A stretch of 64,000 bases of DNA. Origin: Enoplolaimus lenunculus. Taxonomy: Eukaryota; Nematoda; Enoplea; Enoplida; Thoracostomopsidae. This document shows, one piece after another, positions 25,311 through 36,805 of the stretch (positions are counted from its first letter, which is position 1; the number at the start of each line of letters is the position of its first letter). Location of the stretch: NCBI GenBank assembly GCA_030248215.1, contig JASANG010000135.1:186001-250000 (forward strand), in the 5' to 3' direction. The notes beneath the pieces were generated by a model. It searched no databases, had not been told where the DNA came from, and saw only the letters and a program-made list of their open reading frames with translations. The position numbers and the translations under genes were made by a program.

Positions 25311-25436
25311 AATGCCTGAAGTTCCAGTTCTTACCTAGACTGACATAAAGACCATGCCGTGATCGCAATGGTAAATTGCCGCGCTATAAACACGGTATTC
25401 AGTCAACAATAGGGTGGACGGTTAAGTGACGACCTT

Positions 25437-25690
25437 ATTGAAAATTGGGGCATGTAAAAAAGTGAGACGGTTGTCCTGTTGCATATGCTATATATACAAT
25501 GCATAGTGTAGTATGCTTGCCGGCAGCATACAGTCGACGTATAGTCGACGATAGAAGCAGTTGAGCAGGCGTGATGCGTGGCGTACTGGTAGAGTGTTCG
25601 CTTAAAGATCCGTAGTCTGTTCGCTTAAAGATCTGTAGACTGAGAGTTCGACCCCGCTTTGGAGATCCGCTTTTCAACGAAGTCCCCAGT
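25437..25690 (+). mobile_element. tRNA-derived SINE, second copy with internal duplication
   Basis: TGGCGTACTGGTAGAGTGTT resembles a tRNA A box and GAGTTCGACCCCG a B box, as in RNA polymerase III internal promoters. Between them GTTCGCTTAAAGATC(C/T)GTAG occurs twice in a row, which stretches the A-to-B distance. The head before the tRNA part matches the 25135 copy. Confidence 0.6.
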
Positions 25691-25857
25691 TGCAGTTCCT
25701 ACGTCTATACCAAAGAATTACCTGACACGGCAAGTGTATGAAAACTGTAGCGGAATTCCGGAAACTACGCTGCGTAATGAAACCTAATACACTACATATT
25801 TTTCAGTCAGGTTGTTTCAACATCAAAAGTGTTGCCCCGCAACCTAGCTATGTGGAT

Positions 25858-26101
25858 AAACCATTTACACGTGCAAGTCTTGGGTGAACAAGTTTGGTAA
25901 CAAAGCAGCTTTGAAGTTCTTGCAGTTGCTAATTATTCACTGAAATTTATGCTGTTTAACACAAACCGCACCTGTGACTGCAGTGGCAAGTCGCTTGAAT
26001 TGCTTGCACCTGCAGTTTGAATGGTCAATCAGGATGTTCCTTTGCAAATACATGCAGCTGCAAGGCTCGCTGCAAAAACTTGCACGTTTGAATGGTTTTT
26101 A
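25858..26101. mobile_element. Family A element, second subfamily
   Basis: Left end AACCATTTACACGTGCAAGT preceded by TAA, right end TTGCACGTTTGAATGGTT followed by TTTAA. The interior matches the 5334 copy (CTTGCAGTTGCTAATTATTC). Confidence 0.65.
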
Positions 26102-26492
26102 ACCAGTAAAATGAACCACCAATGTTCCCGGGTAAAAGCCGAATATAGGAAGAGTTTTGTTGAGAAATTTTACATAACCTCAATGCAGGAATTGTTGCAT
26201 CAAAAAACGATGTTAAGCTTGTCGGTTCTGTCTGCTTGTGTTACGGGTGAAAGCTGAAAGTAATGATTCCACAGTTATGAATTATGGCACATTTTGTAAA
26301 TCTTCAAGAAAAACAGTCTATCGTAACTGTAAAATAAAATTGCGTTTAACTTCTCGAGAAAATGGGTTCACCAGAACAGCTCAACTACAAACGCTTGAAC
26401 ATTGGCCCCCGAAAGCGATCTCATATTTTGCCTATTTTAATGGTTTTACAAAGAAGTCCACACATGCACTGTCAATCTCTAATGCTCAGTGA

Positions 26493-26636
26493 GACCAATG
26501 TAAAGAAAAGGGACAGAACAGTAAACCATATTCCTAAGCCTAAGCCTAAGCCTAAGCTAAGCAAAAAATAGTCTAAAGCTTAAGGTTACTCTATTGCAGT
26601 CCCACAGAAAAACGTTCCTCCCCTGATCTTTACAAC
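26493..26636. mobile_element. Family B MITE with TTAGGC array
   Basis: Left GACCAATGTAAAGAAAAGGG, then four CCTAAG units, then TAGTCTAAAGCTTAAGG and the right end CCCACAGAAAAACGTTCC and CTGATCTTTACA. This is the compact form of the family. Confidence 0.75.
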
Positions 26637-26705
26637 ATCGCCCTCAATGTGATAAACTGATAACCTATTTATAAGTGCACTATTTTGTCTTTGCCATGAA
26701 ATTTA

Positions 26706-26812
26706 AGGGTCAAGGTAAAGAACATAGGTGGAAGAGTATTATAAACAATTCACGACTAAAGCCTAAGCGTAACAGCGAGAATATTCCTCAGCGTAAGCTT
26801 ATTAACCTAAGC
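26706..26812. mobile_element. Family B fragment
   Basis: GGTCAAGGTAAAGAACATAG followed by AGTATTATAAACA, GCCTAAGCG and ATTCCTCAGCGTAAGC, the left half of the family. It directly abuts the next family B copy. Confidence 0.6.
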
Positions 26813-27465
26813 CGGCCAATGTTAAGTACAGGGGCGGAACAGTATTACTGTATTGATCCAAATAAGAGGTGGGGGACTGATATTTATTTGGCCTCTCCCG
26901 CCCCCCTTGTTATTCGGTTACGGACTGTTATTTTTCTAACCCACGCTCTGCCGCCCTTCGTTACTGATATATATCCGGTACTGCAACTATCCGTTGAATT
27001 AAACGTATATTTGTCTCGTTTCACAATAGTTTGAGCGATAATAAAAGTATATACTTAGGAATGCACTTTCAAAATTTAAGTAGGCGTTGGAGTTTCGAAC
27101 TCAAATTATTTAATCCTGGAGTCATTTATGTGCTACAATTAGGGTTATATAATTGACATTTATGGACTCTAATTAGGGTTTAGGGACTCTATCCGCTTAC
27201 GGACTCTTATTAGGGATACGGACTCCTACTGATTGGGACCCAAAATGGGGACCTCCTCTTATTACCCCCTCTTATTCGGGTCAATACAGTATAAGCATAT
27301 CGCTAAGCCTAATCTTAAGCCTAAGCCTAAGCCTAAGTTAGGCAAAAAAATTAGTCTAAAGCTTAACGATACTCAATTCCAGTCCCTCACAGAAAGCAAA
27401 AAATAGTCTAAACCTTAAGCTTACTCTATTTTAGTCCCACACAATAACAATCCGCCTCCGATCTT
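26813..27465. mobile_element. Family B MITE split by a nested family E element
   Basis: Left part GGCCAATGTTAAGTACAGGG runs to AGTATTA at 26847; the right part resumes at 27290 with TATAAGCATATCGCTAAGCC and ends near TCCGCCTCCGATCTTT. The 442 bp in between are a family E element. Intact B copies read AGTATTATAAGC or AGTATTATAAAC at the same place. Confidence 0.8.
26848..27289. mobile_element. Family E, Tc1/mariner-like MITE with TA duplication
   Basis: Terminal inverted repeats CTGTATTGATCCAAATAAGA and, complemented from the right end, CTGTATTGACCCGAATAAGA. Flanked by TA on both sides (26846-26847 and 27290-27291), inside a family B element whose uninterrupted sequence is known from other copies, so ends and duplication are exact. 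Contains GGACTCTAATTAGGG-type repeats and no ORF of interest. Confidence 0.85.
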
Positions 27466-27894
27466 TTATCGGAAAATTTTAGAAACACCCATAAAGTATG
27501 TTATATACATATAGCTATATTCATTTTATTGAAAAATTAACTGCTAGTTGACCAATATTTCTGCAGCAAAAGTAAATTTCAACAGCTCAAAGGAATTTTG
27601 AATGCTGGCTTAAAATTGAGTCCAATTGATATACAAAATGGCCTCCTACCAAATAATTCACAGGTGATTTTATGACTATTAATATTATGAGCATAATAAG
27701 TAGTCGTTGTATCGTTTGAAATTTAGTTTTTTAAGAACTTTTTGTTGCTTTTCATGTTCTATATAAATGTATTATGAAACATATGATCTATATATAACAA
27801 AATGTCGTAGGTCAAGATGTGATTGATAGGCAACATCGGGCGGCCTTCTATTTTTAACCAGACGCTGTAGTAGAGCAACAGGCAGTTTCGCTTT

Positions 27895-28085
27895 CCTACA
27901 AAAAATGGTGACTCAAATTGACGCTCTCTTCAAAATAGGCTTTACGGAACTACACAAACTGAGTCACATTCGACTCTCACTGTGTCGCACGTTTGACTTT
28001 AGCAGAGTCGAATTTGACTTTGTTTGTGTTGTCCCGCAGAGCCTATTTCGAAGAGAGTCAATTTGAATCACCATTTTTTGCAGTG
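27895..28085. mobile_element. Family D palindromic MITE
   Basis: Left TACAAAAAATGGTGACTCAA, right TTTTTTGCAGTG followed by TA. The two halves are mutually complementary around a TCGCACGTTTGA centre, so the whole element can form one long hairpin. Confidence 0.7.
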
Positions 28086-28785
28086 TATAAGTGTTTTAGG
28101 CGCTTACCATTGTCGATTTGCCGATTTTTTCTTAAGAACCAAATACTTTAGGTGTCATTTACGGCGCTGTCGCCTCCAATTGGAATTTTTAAAATTTAGT
28201 CTGCAATTAGACATTTAGCTGTCATTTGTTTATAGACAACGCTTTGTTTTTATCAGACCAAACACATTAACACATTTGAATCTAAAAACATAGTTTAAAG
28301 GAATATTTTCCGAAATATTTAAAGATTATTTATTAAAATTAACACAATTTGTCTCTAAATATTAAGTCACAATGTTACAAAATCGCTATGTCCTTCGTTT
28401 GCACATTCATACTTTATTCGGCGTATTTTCCTTTCAACACAATCTTATCGATTGCAAATTGCAAACTGCAATTGTATATTAAGTTGATTGCAAATTGCAA
28501 ACTGCAGTTGTTTTAAGTTGCAAATTGCAACTATACACCAGGGGGATTAATACAGAAAATTGTGGTTGACCAACATTTATATCAAAAAATTTCCAGAGAA
28601 ACTAGGGAAAAAATGGCTTTTTTACTCGCTTTAGAATTAAACCTGTTGTTTCGTAAATATCAAAAACAAATTTTCTCGCTCGCTACGCTTGTTTAGGTTA
28701 TACTGGTGACAAAGGTAAATTTTGCCTTTTCCAAGGATTTGCCAAATATAAGTGGCAAACAATGCACAGAAAAGGCTAATCTAAA

Positions 28786-28936
28786 AGATCAGTGGCGGAA
28801 AGTTTTACTGTGGGACTAGAATAAACGTAATTTTTTGCTTGGCCTAGGCTTAGGCTAAGGAATATACTCATTCTTACGCTTAGGTATAGGAATATGGTTA
28901 TAATACTGTTCCGCTCCTGTTCTTTCGATGGCCCCT
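28786..28936. mobile_element. Family B MITE, opposite orientation
   Basis: AGATCAGTGGCGGAAAGTTT, then CTGTGGGACTAGAATAAACG, GGCTTAGGCTAAGG and GGAATATGGTTATAATACTG, ending GTTCTTTCGATGGCC. Slightly degraded. Confidence 0.65.
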
Positions 28937-29562
28937 TTTCTAAGAGTTTGCCAAATAAGTGGCAACGAATTGGCAGAAAATAAAAACAAAAGCCAATGTA
29001 TTGTCAGTTATTTTTAAGAACAATACTACACTACGATATTTGCAATTTTATCAAATTTCACTTTAAACTCGCGTTTATTTTTAAGGTCATCTCATACAGC
29101 GTCAAAGAGTGCTGCAATATAGACTCTTGCGCTCATGAGGTGCGTTTATGAAAATAAAATTACAGATCAAATTAATTGATATCAGAGCGTTTATTCAGTT
29201 TTGCCGATTTTATGATGCAAAATTCACTTTTTACAGCTGAACGAATGCAGTTTTGGTTGTAACGGTTTGATCCAGCATCAACCAATTGCTGTGTTCTCAA
29301 AACTGTGTAGCAGATATTTGCCAGTTGATGATAGGTCTTGTGCAAACTTTCGAATCAGTTGAATGTCGAACTTTGCAACAATCGTCACATTTTCCCGATT
29401 TGATTTGCAAGACTTGTGTGTATTGACATTCGCAACGGCACAGCTGCGCCTGCGATAGCTTTTCAGCTTGAAAACTAATTTATAACCGACGTAATAGATG
29501 CTATACGCATTTGAGAATATGACCCAGTGTTGTTTGCGTGGAATTTTAGCGTAAAAAGCTTG

Positions 29563-29771
29563 CACTGCAAAAAATGGTGAGTCAAATTGACTCGCCCCGA
29601 AATAGGCTATACGAGACTACACAACCTGAGTCAAATTCGACTCTGCCAGAATCAAACGTGCGACACAGTAAGTCAAATTTGACTCTGGCGGAGTCGAATT
29701 TAACTCAGTTTGTGTAGTTCGAAAAAGCTGATTTCGGAAAAAGTCAATTTGACTCACCAGTTTTTGCAGTG
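29563..29771. mobile_element. Family D palindromic MITE
   Basis: Perfect ends CACTGCAAAAAATGGTGAGT and, on the right, CACCAGTTTTTGCAGTG. Internal parts GAAATAGGC, ACACAACCTGAGTCAAATTC and the matching complement. Contains TGAGTCA near the left end and TGACTCA near the right. Confidence 0.8.
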
Positions 29772-29794
29772 CAGCTTTAAGTTTAGATTCACGC

Positions 29795-29977
29795 CAATGG
29801 CGGATCCATGGGGGGCCCACCCCGGCTGTGCCCCCCCCCCCCCCAACAGCATCTCGACAAAAATTATATAGCAATTTTGCGACAATAGTCGGTGGTTTGT
29901 GTATGGGTCAAAAGTAAGTTTATTACCTGTGAAATTTTGCCCCCCCCCCCCATTTTGAGATCTTGGATCCGCCACTG
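29795..29977. mobile_element. Family I, hAT-like MITE with 8-bp duplication
   Basis: Ends CAATGGCGGATCC and GGATCCGCCACTG. Flanks ATTCACGC (29787-29794) and ATTCACGG (29978-29985) match at 7 of 8 bases. CAGTGGCGG ends and 8-bp target duplications are typical of hAT transposons. Contains two long C runs. Confidence 0.8.
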
Positions 29978-30262
29978 ATTCACGGTGTAGTTTATTCGGT
30001 ACCTGATCAAAGAATGGATGTTTTCATTATAAGCTTTGGGATCAGAAAGTTGAACTTAAGGGTCTTGGCAGTCCGTTGTATGTAAACTTCAAATAAACAG
30101 TTTGATTGTTTACATACAAGGGTCAAGCCGCAGTCAAGCGTTTCATATTTCGTTCTTACAGTAAAATTATCTGACGACGAATCTCATTTTGTTTGACAAT
30201 TTTACTAAAGCTGCGAATAATATAAAACTATGTGAATAAGCTTATTTGTACGATATTTTAGT

Positions 30263-30536
30263 CGCCCCATTCACACGTACAAGTTTTTGGCAGCGAGAAT
30301 TCACAGCTTAAGTATTTTCAAAGTAACATTCCGATTGACCAATTAAACTGCAGGTGCAATCAACTCAAGCGACTTGCAACTGCGCTCACAAATGCGAATT
30401 ATATTAAATAGCTCGATTTTTGCAGTGAATAATTTGCAGCGGCAAGAACTTCAAAGCTGCTTTGTGACCAAACTTGCACGTACAAGTTACATATGCTAGT
30501 TTTTGCTGTTAAAACTTGAACGTGTGAATAGGGCTT
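30263..30536. mobile_element. Family A element, second subfamily
   Basis: CCCATTCACACGTACAAGTT on the left, CTTGAACGTGTGAATAGGGC on the right, flanked by TTAG and TTTA. Confidence 0.65.
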
Positions 30537-31142
30537 TATCGTTTGGAATCCTGATTGGACGCTTATAGGCCAAGTTTTACTTTGACACTCGTTGGGTTGC
30601 AAAAACATGACTTCAGGCGAAGCTAACACAAGATTTTACTTAATTTTTGTACTTCTGACTTTACTTTAAAGTACGTCTGAGGCTTTCGACAGGTATTTCA
30701 ATTTTTGCACAATAATTAATATTTTCTGAAATCTTTGCTAATTTTCAGCTGTTTGCGGTGACTTTAAAATGGAACAGATTGCACGTCCATGGGGGCATCC
30801 AGTTTATCAAAAACTTTTGACACGCAAAGTAAAGTCAATTTCTTTGACTTCAAGTTCAAAATCGACTAAAGTTGGAGATCAGCTTAAGTTATGTTTCTGC
30901 AACCCAACCATTGTGAATCGAGTTTTGCCCAGTTCCGGAGTAGACTTGGGTAGGAACCCCAAAATTCCGAGTTGAAAACCTCTTGTAATAATCAAAATCT
31001 TTTTCAAATTTTTGTGTTTCAAATCTTGCTCGTGCAGGGGCCTCTTTTTAGCGATGTGGGCCTTCAAAATTGAGGTATGGTGGTGGCTGCTCCGCCCTTG
31101 GTTTTGGGCAATAAACATCATAAATTGTTTTTCCAACTACTT

Positions 31143-31438
31143 AGGTAATGACCCAAATAACAGGGGGGACTGATATTTATTGGGTCTCTCCAGAGGGTTC
31201 CCCATTGGAACGTACTTTCAACACTTAAGTATGCTTTAAAGTTTCGAACTCAACTTTATTTGGCATGGAGTTACTTATGCACTACAGCTAGGGACAGTTG
31301 ACAATTATGCACTCTAATTAGGATTAAGGGACTCTATCCACTTACGGACTCTATACACTTACGGACTCTTATTAGGGATACGGACTCCGATTGATTGAGA
31401 CTCAAAATAGGGACCAATCTTATTCGAGTCACTACAAT
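31143..31438. mobile_element. Family E copy, diverged
   Basis: GTAATGACCCAAATAACAGG on the left and CTTATTCGAGTCACTAC on the right. Inner repeats GGACTCTATCCACTTACGGA and GGACTCTTATTAGGGATACG are shared with the 26848 copy. Confidence 0.65.
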
Positions 31439-32080
31439 AGCTGAATGATCAGTCAATTTTAATAGCAGCGAAAGCTGTGAAAGCACCAATAGCAACACTC
31501 TGGTCAACTTTTTCAATTTTGGAAATCTTCGAATTCGCGAAAAGTGAATTTTAATATATCTTGTGTCCCCTGCCGATACTATATTGAAATGCATTGCAAT
31601 TTTTTAAAGTGCACAAAGTTTATTACTATTAAACTAATGCATTTTGTCTTTTCTACTCGTATATAAAAACAAGGAGTTGATGAACTAAAACATTGTTTTC
31701 TGTGTAGAAAGCAACAGAGAAATATGTATTTTTCACTAGTTTTTTGCTAGAAACCGTGATTTTTGCCACAAATGAACGTTTCTCGTTTAAACGTATTTTC
31801 TGTTTTAAATCTATATTAAATTTGTATTTTTTGTTAATACTTGGATTCACTCTCAGCGGGAGGCCAGCGTCGGACAACCTCAAGGTCTGCCTCTGGCTCA
31901 GGCTCAAAATTTGAAAGCTTTGGCTTCGGGACCTGGTGGACCTTTTGTAAGAGTTTCACGGTAATTTCGGGATTGGAAGTTTTGACCTATTCTTTCTATG
32001 CTGTGTTGTTCAAAGTGGATTTTGTTCGTGTCTTTTGAAATAGTTTTACTATAATTAAGAAAAAAACAACATAAAAATTA

Positions 32081-32393
32081 TGCATCGTTCACAATAAAAA
32101 ATTTTAGCCATCGAAAACATTATAATTTAGGGATAAGACGTGTCAATTTTCAAAACTGTCATCAGTTAACCCTAACCTAACGCAAAAATTGCGTTAACCC
32201 TACCCTAGCACATGTCAGCGCCCTATCTTAATACGTGTCACGGAGCGTTTTGTAACATGCGTTAGGGTAGGGTTAACGCAATATTTGCGTTATGGTAGGG
32301 TTAATGCATGACAATTTTAAAATTTGGACACATGTTAACCCTACCTTATAATGTTACGGTGGCAAAATTAAATTTTTTATCGTGAACGATGCA
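32081..32393. mobile_element. Family M MITE with TTA duplication and GGGTTA-like interior
   Basis: Ends TGCATCGTTCACAATAAAAA and, complemented from the right, TGCATCGTTCACGATAAAAA; flanked by TTA on both sides (32078-32080, 32394-32396). The interior holds TTAACCCTAACC, GCGTTAGGGTAGGGTTAACG and related blocks, resembling short telomeric units but not in a regular array. Confidence 0.75.
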
Positions 32394-32460
32394 TTATTCA
32401 CATGCTGTTTCACAATCGCTAAGTTGACCGCGACACACTTATACTACTGTAACGGTTTTG

Positions 32461-32884
32461 CAATGGCGGATCCATGGGGGCCCACCCCGGCCGCGCCCCC
32501 CCACAGCATCTCAACAAAAATTATATAAAGTGTCAATTGATGTTCTATGCTGTTCCGAAAATATCAGGCAGTTCTAACTCATTCAAAAACAGAAAAAGAT
32601 GTTTCTGAATCTGACTGGATTTTGTTTTTTCAAAACTAAATTGGCTTCTGAATCCGAGCCTTTAAATTGTGCCTGTTTGAAACCAAATCTGAATTTATGT
32701 TGCCACTCTGTTGTTTAGAACTAAATTGCGTTGATGCGTTAGTTTTATTTGTGATTCATCTCTCAATTGAACGAACGTAAACAAGTAAATTTTATGGCAA
32801 TTGTTCGTGGTTTGTGTGTGGGTCAAAAATAAGTTTATGAAATTTTGCCCCCCCCCCCATTTTGAGATCCTGGATCCGCCACTG
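32461..32884. mobile_element. Family I, hAT-like MITE, longer form
   Basis: Ends CAATGGCGGATCC and GGATCCGCCACTG; flanks CGGTTTTG (32453-32460) and CGGTCTTG (32885-32892) match at 7 of 8. Compared with the 29795 copy it carries about 240-270 extra bases after CAAAAATTATATA, with no recognisable family. Confidence 0.75.
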
Positions 32885-33465
32885 CGGTCTTGATCTATAC
32901 ATTGCCCCCCAAAATTAAATCGTTCAAATTGCTAAAATTGTTAAATATAATTAAATATCAACAAACACTGATACGATGCAGTCTCTACTAAGAATCCTTT
33001 GATAGGTGTAAGAACGTCTCCAGAGTGGGCAAAGATAATATGTTACAGAAAAAATTTCAGCCACGAAGGCGAAAATTACCGTACGGGAGCATAGCACCCC
33101 ATCCATATCTCCGCTCCCCGCAGTCTCGACCCTCAACCAATAAACATTTAAAAGCGTAGACAATTATCAAGATTCCGACGAGTTGTTTGTTTACGCTTTG
33201 TCCAAAGCAAATATTAATTTAAGTATTAATCGTTGTTTATAAAGTTAAGATGTAAATAAACTTTGTTGACTTCAATTCAAAGTTTAAACCGAGTATTTTA
33301 AACGCCGGTTGAGAATTTTCTTAAAAACTGTGTTGTTTGAGTTTGAATTGTGCTATGATTTGTTTAATTTTCTCACAACTTGCAATCGCATTTTGTTTAT
33401 AATCATTTCAAAAGCATCAGCGGTTTAGTTTTGGGCGAATGTATTATTCAGGGCAATTAACATTT

Positions 33466-33717
33466 CAGTGTAAATTCCAATGAGTTGATTAATCAATTCA
33501 GCTAGCGAGTTAGTTGTTTCTGAATTAAAATCATTATACATTTACTCACTCTGAGTTGAGTTGATTCTCACTCTCAGTTGAGTTGACGCTGGATGAGTTG
33601 ATTAATTAACTCAGAATGAATTGAATAAACTCAACATTTTGAGTTCGGATAGTCCTAACTCAGATTGAGTGATTCAACTTATTCTGAGTTAAAATCAACT
33701 CACTGAAATTTACAGTG
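33466..33717. mobile_element. Family F palindromic MITE
   Basis: Left GTGTAAATTCCAATGAGTTG, right CACTGAAATTTACAGTG. Full of GAGTTGA / TCAACTC words arranged as an inverted repeat. Directly followed by the right end of a family D element (33718-33756). Confidence 0.7.
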
Positions 33718-33756
33718 TTTTGCAGAGAGTCAATTTGTCTCACCATTTTTTGCAGC
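33718..33756. mobile_element. Family D right-end fragment
   Basis: GAGAGTCAATTTGTCTCACC followed by ATTTTTTGCAGCG: only the terminal 39 bp remain. Confidence 0.5.
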
Positions 33757-33799
33757 GTACGTTCGACTCGCGTATAATGGTACATTTATACCTGTCAGT

Positions 33800-33885
33800 C
33801 AGGGTGCAACCGGAAGTGAAAAATACCGGAGCCGGAGGTCAACGAATCTTGCCGAAGCCGGAGGCAGACCTCCGGTTGTACCCTG
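33800..33885. mobile_element. Family K, short copy
   Basis: Begins CAGGGTGCAACCGGAAGTG and ends CTCCGGTTGTACCCTG, an inverted repeat of about 15 bp around GAAAAATACCGGAGCCGGAG. Confidence 0.6.
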
Positions 33886-34220
33886 CTGTCAGTCTATATC
33901 GATGTTTGATAGATAAATCTTTCTCAATTTTTTCAATTTAAGCCACTGTGTATGCTACGAAAATGTTTCTTGACCTACGCAAAAATTCCTACCCCCCATA
34001 CACTGCAACTCGTAGTTGCCTGATCAATTCTTTTCCAGCTAAACATGGCAAAATTGTGCCTAATTTGGTAAAAAATAGGCCGATGCACAAGTGATAGGCG
34101 TGTGATCTGGGTTGAGCTCCACAAGAATATTTGGTTGTGCAAAGGGATATTTGCGCGACCAAGCGTAGCGAGCGAGAAATTGCTCTGATTTTTACAAAAT
34201 CGAACAAACTTTTTTACATC

Positions 34221-34472
34221 CACTGTAAATTCCAATGAATTGATTAATCAATTCAGCTAGCGAGTTGGTTATATCTGAATTAATTTCAGTAAACGTTAAC
34301 TCACTCTGAGTTGATGTGATTCTTAATCTGAGTTGAGTTGACTCTGGGTGGGTTGGTTAATTAACTCAGAATGAGTTGAATCAACTCAAAATTCTGAGTT
34401 CTGATAGTCCTAACTCAGACTGAGTGATTCAACTCATTCTGAGTTAAAATCAACTAACTGAAATTTACAGTG
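34221..34472. mobile_element. Family F palindromic MITE
   Basis: Ends CACTGTAAATTCCAATGAAT and CTGAAATTTACAGTG. The internal GAGTTGATGTGATTCTTAAT and its near-complement are shared with the 33466 and 59876 copies. Confidence 0.75.
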
Positions 34473-34562
34473 AACCAGCTCTACGGTACTACACAAATTG
34501 AGTCAAATTCGTCTCCGCCAGAGCGAAACGAGCGACTTAGTGAGTCTAATTTGACTCTGCAC
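34473..34562. mobile_element. Family D internal fragment
   Basis: CTACGGTACTACACAAATTG, AGTCAAATTCGTCTCCGCC and GAGTCTAATTTGACTCTG are interior parts of family D without its ends. It directly follows a family F copy. Confidence 0.5.
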
Positions 34563-35382
34563 CGGTGATATTAATGCCCACAAAAGCAAACAGCCTTTTA
34601 GTGTATTCATTTTTGAGCCATGTTAGATTGACGGGCATACGCCTCCAGACAGTAAACGTAACTGAAAAACAAAATTATGTTTTACTAAAAGTTGTAGTAC
34701 GAAATGTTATTTTTCTTATGAATAAAGCTAATTTTGGCTTCTGCGCGAATACAAGGCAAGATAGTTGGTGTGCGCGTCTGACGGCGGAATAATTTTTCAT
34801 AAAATATCAGTTGTTTTCGATAAAAGGTAGATTTTGTTATTTATGTACGAAAGTTAAACACCAAAATTTGTAAAGATTTTAAGCACATTTAGGATATCAA
34901 AATTAGTACTGAACGTTTGCAAACGTGAACTCATTGAGAAGATGAGTTGTAACCCGAACTTAAAAATTATCATATATACACAGACACACAAAAAAGTATT
35001 TCTGATTTTATTCAGAAAAGTATTTTCTGTGGCAAATCGGGCAAGTTTTTCTAAGTATTAAGACAGTTTTTCAAAAAAATAGCTGAAAAACGTTTCTTTT
35101 CAGACTATATTTCAAAACTTTTCTGAAATCTTTTCAATTATAACAGAAATACGTTTCAAGTGCACCTTGCTAATTATATTTGTTAAATGTAAAAGAATTT
35201 TATCTTAAATATTACAAATATTATTTTGAGTGTATACTAGTGGACCCAAAAGGGCGGGGCATCAGAAATTTTTTGTCACAAAATGTTAAAGTCGCCAGTT
35301 TACCATTTCTTCATTCAGAAAATTTTTTGTGGATAAAATGATAAGTCTATCTTACAATGTTTCGTTGCCAATGGAACATACT

Positions 35383-35830
35383 TTGTAAATCGCAGTGAGT
35401 TGATTTTAACTCAGAATGATTTGAATCCACTCACACTGCAACAAATGGTGAGTCAAATTGACTCTCCGAAATAGGCTTTCCATCGCTACACCAACTGAGT
35501 CAAAATCGACTCCGCCAGAGTCAAATTCGATTTTACTGAATCGCTCAGTGAGTAGAATTTGACTCTAGCGCAATACAATTTTACTTAGTTTGTGTAGTCC
35601 GGAAAAGCCTATTTGGGAAAAAGTCAATATGACTCACCATTTTTTGCAGTGCAGAAGCCCAAGTTCGGAAAATTAAATCTTTCAGTACTCAGACTTCTGA
35701 ATTGATTGAACTTATTTTGAATTAATTAATCAACTTATCCGGAATAAAATTCGCTCACAGCGAGTGGATGTTTCCTGTTATTAACTCCGGAATAACCAGA
35801 AATCACTTAAATTCGCTCAATTTTACAGTG
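35383..35830. mobile_element. Family F element interrupted by family D
   Basis: GTAAATCGCAGTGAGTTGAT runs to 35433; the diverged remainder resumes at 35652 and ends CTCAATTTTACAGTG followed by TA. The inserted family D element occupies 35434-35651. Confidence 0.6.
35434..35651. mobile_element. Family D MITE nested in family F
   Basis: CACTGCAACAAATGGTGAGT on the left and GACTCACCATTTTTTGCAGTG-type right end. Inner AATAGGC, ACACCAACTGAGTC and the complementary half are present. Confidence 0.75.
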
Positions 35831-36014
35831 TATAGTATATATACAGTAAAAAATATTGTTTCGTAACATATGCCAGCCCGCCTTCCGATCAGAAATTTTG
35901 AATCCCCCTATGATCAAACAGAGAAACCCTTTTACTTGCTAAAAAACTAAATAAATGTCTACTGATTTCTAGTATTTTTTCTGCCACCATTGCATTCAAA
36001 TTTTAGTTCAAATA

Positions 36015-36226
36015 CACTGCAAAAAAATGGTGAGTCAAATTGACTGTCTCCGAAATAGGCTCTACGGAACTACAAAAATTGAGTCAAACTCGATTTCGCC
36101 GAATTCCAAACGTGTGACTCAGTGAGTCGAAATTGACTCTGGCGGAGTCGAATTTTCACTCAATTTTTGTAGTCACGAAAAGCCTATTTCGGAGAGAGTC
36201 ACTTTGACTCATCTTTTTTTGCAGTG
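36015..36226. mobile_element. Family D palindromic MITE
   Basis: CACTGCAAAAAAATGGTGAG to GACTCATCTTTTTTTGCAGTG-type right end, preceded by TA. The centre reads GTGTGACTCAGTGAGTCG. Confidence 0.8.
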
Positions 36227-36805
36227 AACCTACCTGAACCGAGCATACAAATCAATCATAAATTAATTTTGCGACAAACGCTGAATCACATTTCACGCAC
36301 CCTCTTACCGAAAAGGGCAAGAACACCATACCTGCCACCCGCCCCCCCCCGAAAATGCGACAGAAGCAAAAAATAATTAAGCAAAACACGACCTATATTT
36401 AATTTTAGAGCGTGGGACAGTCTTTATTCCACGTTCAGTTTCGCAACGTCTTCAGCGCTGACAGAAAGCATCCCATCAGCAGCCTTGCAGCTCGAATTCG
36501 TTCGTAAATAGGGGACCAGGTGACTTTTAGACGGAGGGGAGGGAAAATATTCGAAGCATAGAATTATTTTAATACTGTGGGGGTAAACTTTATGGCAAAC
36601 GGGAACGCGAGGATCGCTGTAGTCAGGACGGCGTCCGCGCGCCCTCCTTCAAGAGTTGTCGCCCTGTAACGACAGCGCAACAAAATGTTGTCAAACTAAA
36701 TTTACTAAATAAAATTTTCTTATTAGATTTCGCTTAGAACTAAAATATTTTAGCAAAATGTTCGTCAAAAACAACTTCGACATAGCGTATTTCGATAAAC
36801 AAAAC

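Noticed and set aside
25575-25660. tRNA gene
   Set aside because: A and B boxes are recognisable but no acceptor stem pairs and the anticodon region is duplicated; it fits a tRNA-derived SINE.
26530-26570. Chromosome-end telomere array
   Set aside because: The TTAGGC units are few and always inside MITEs with defined ends and target duplications.
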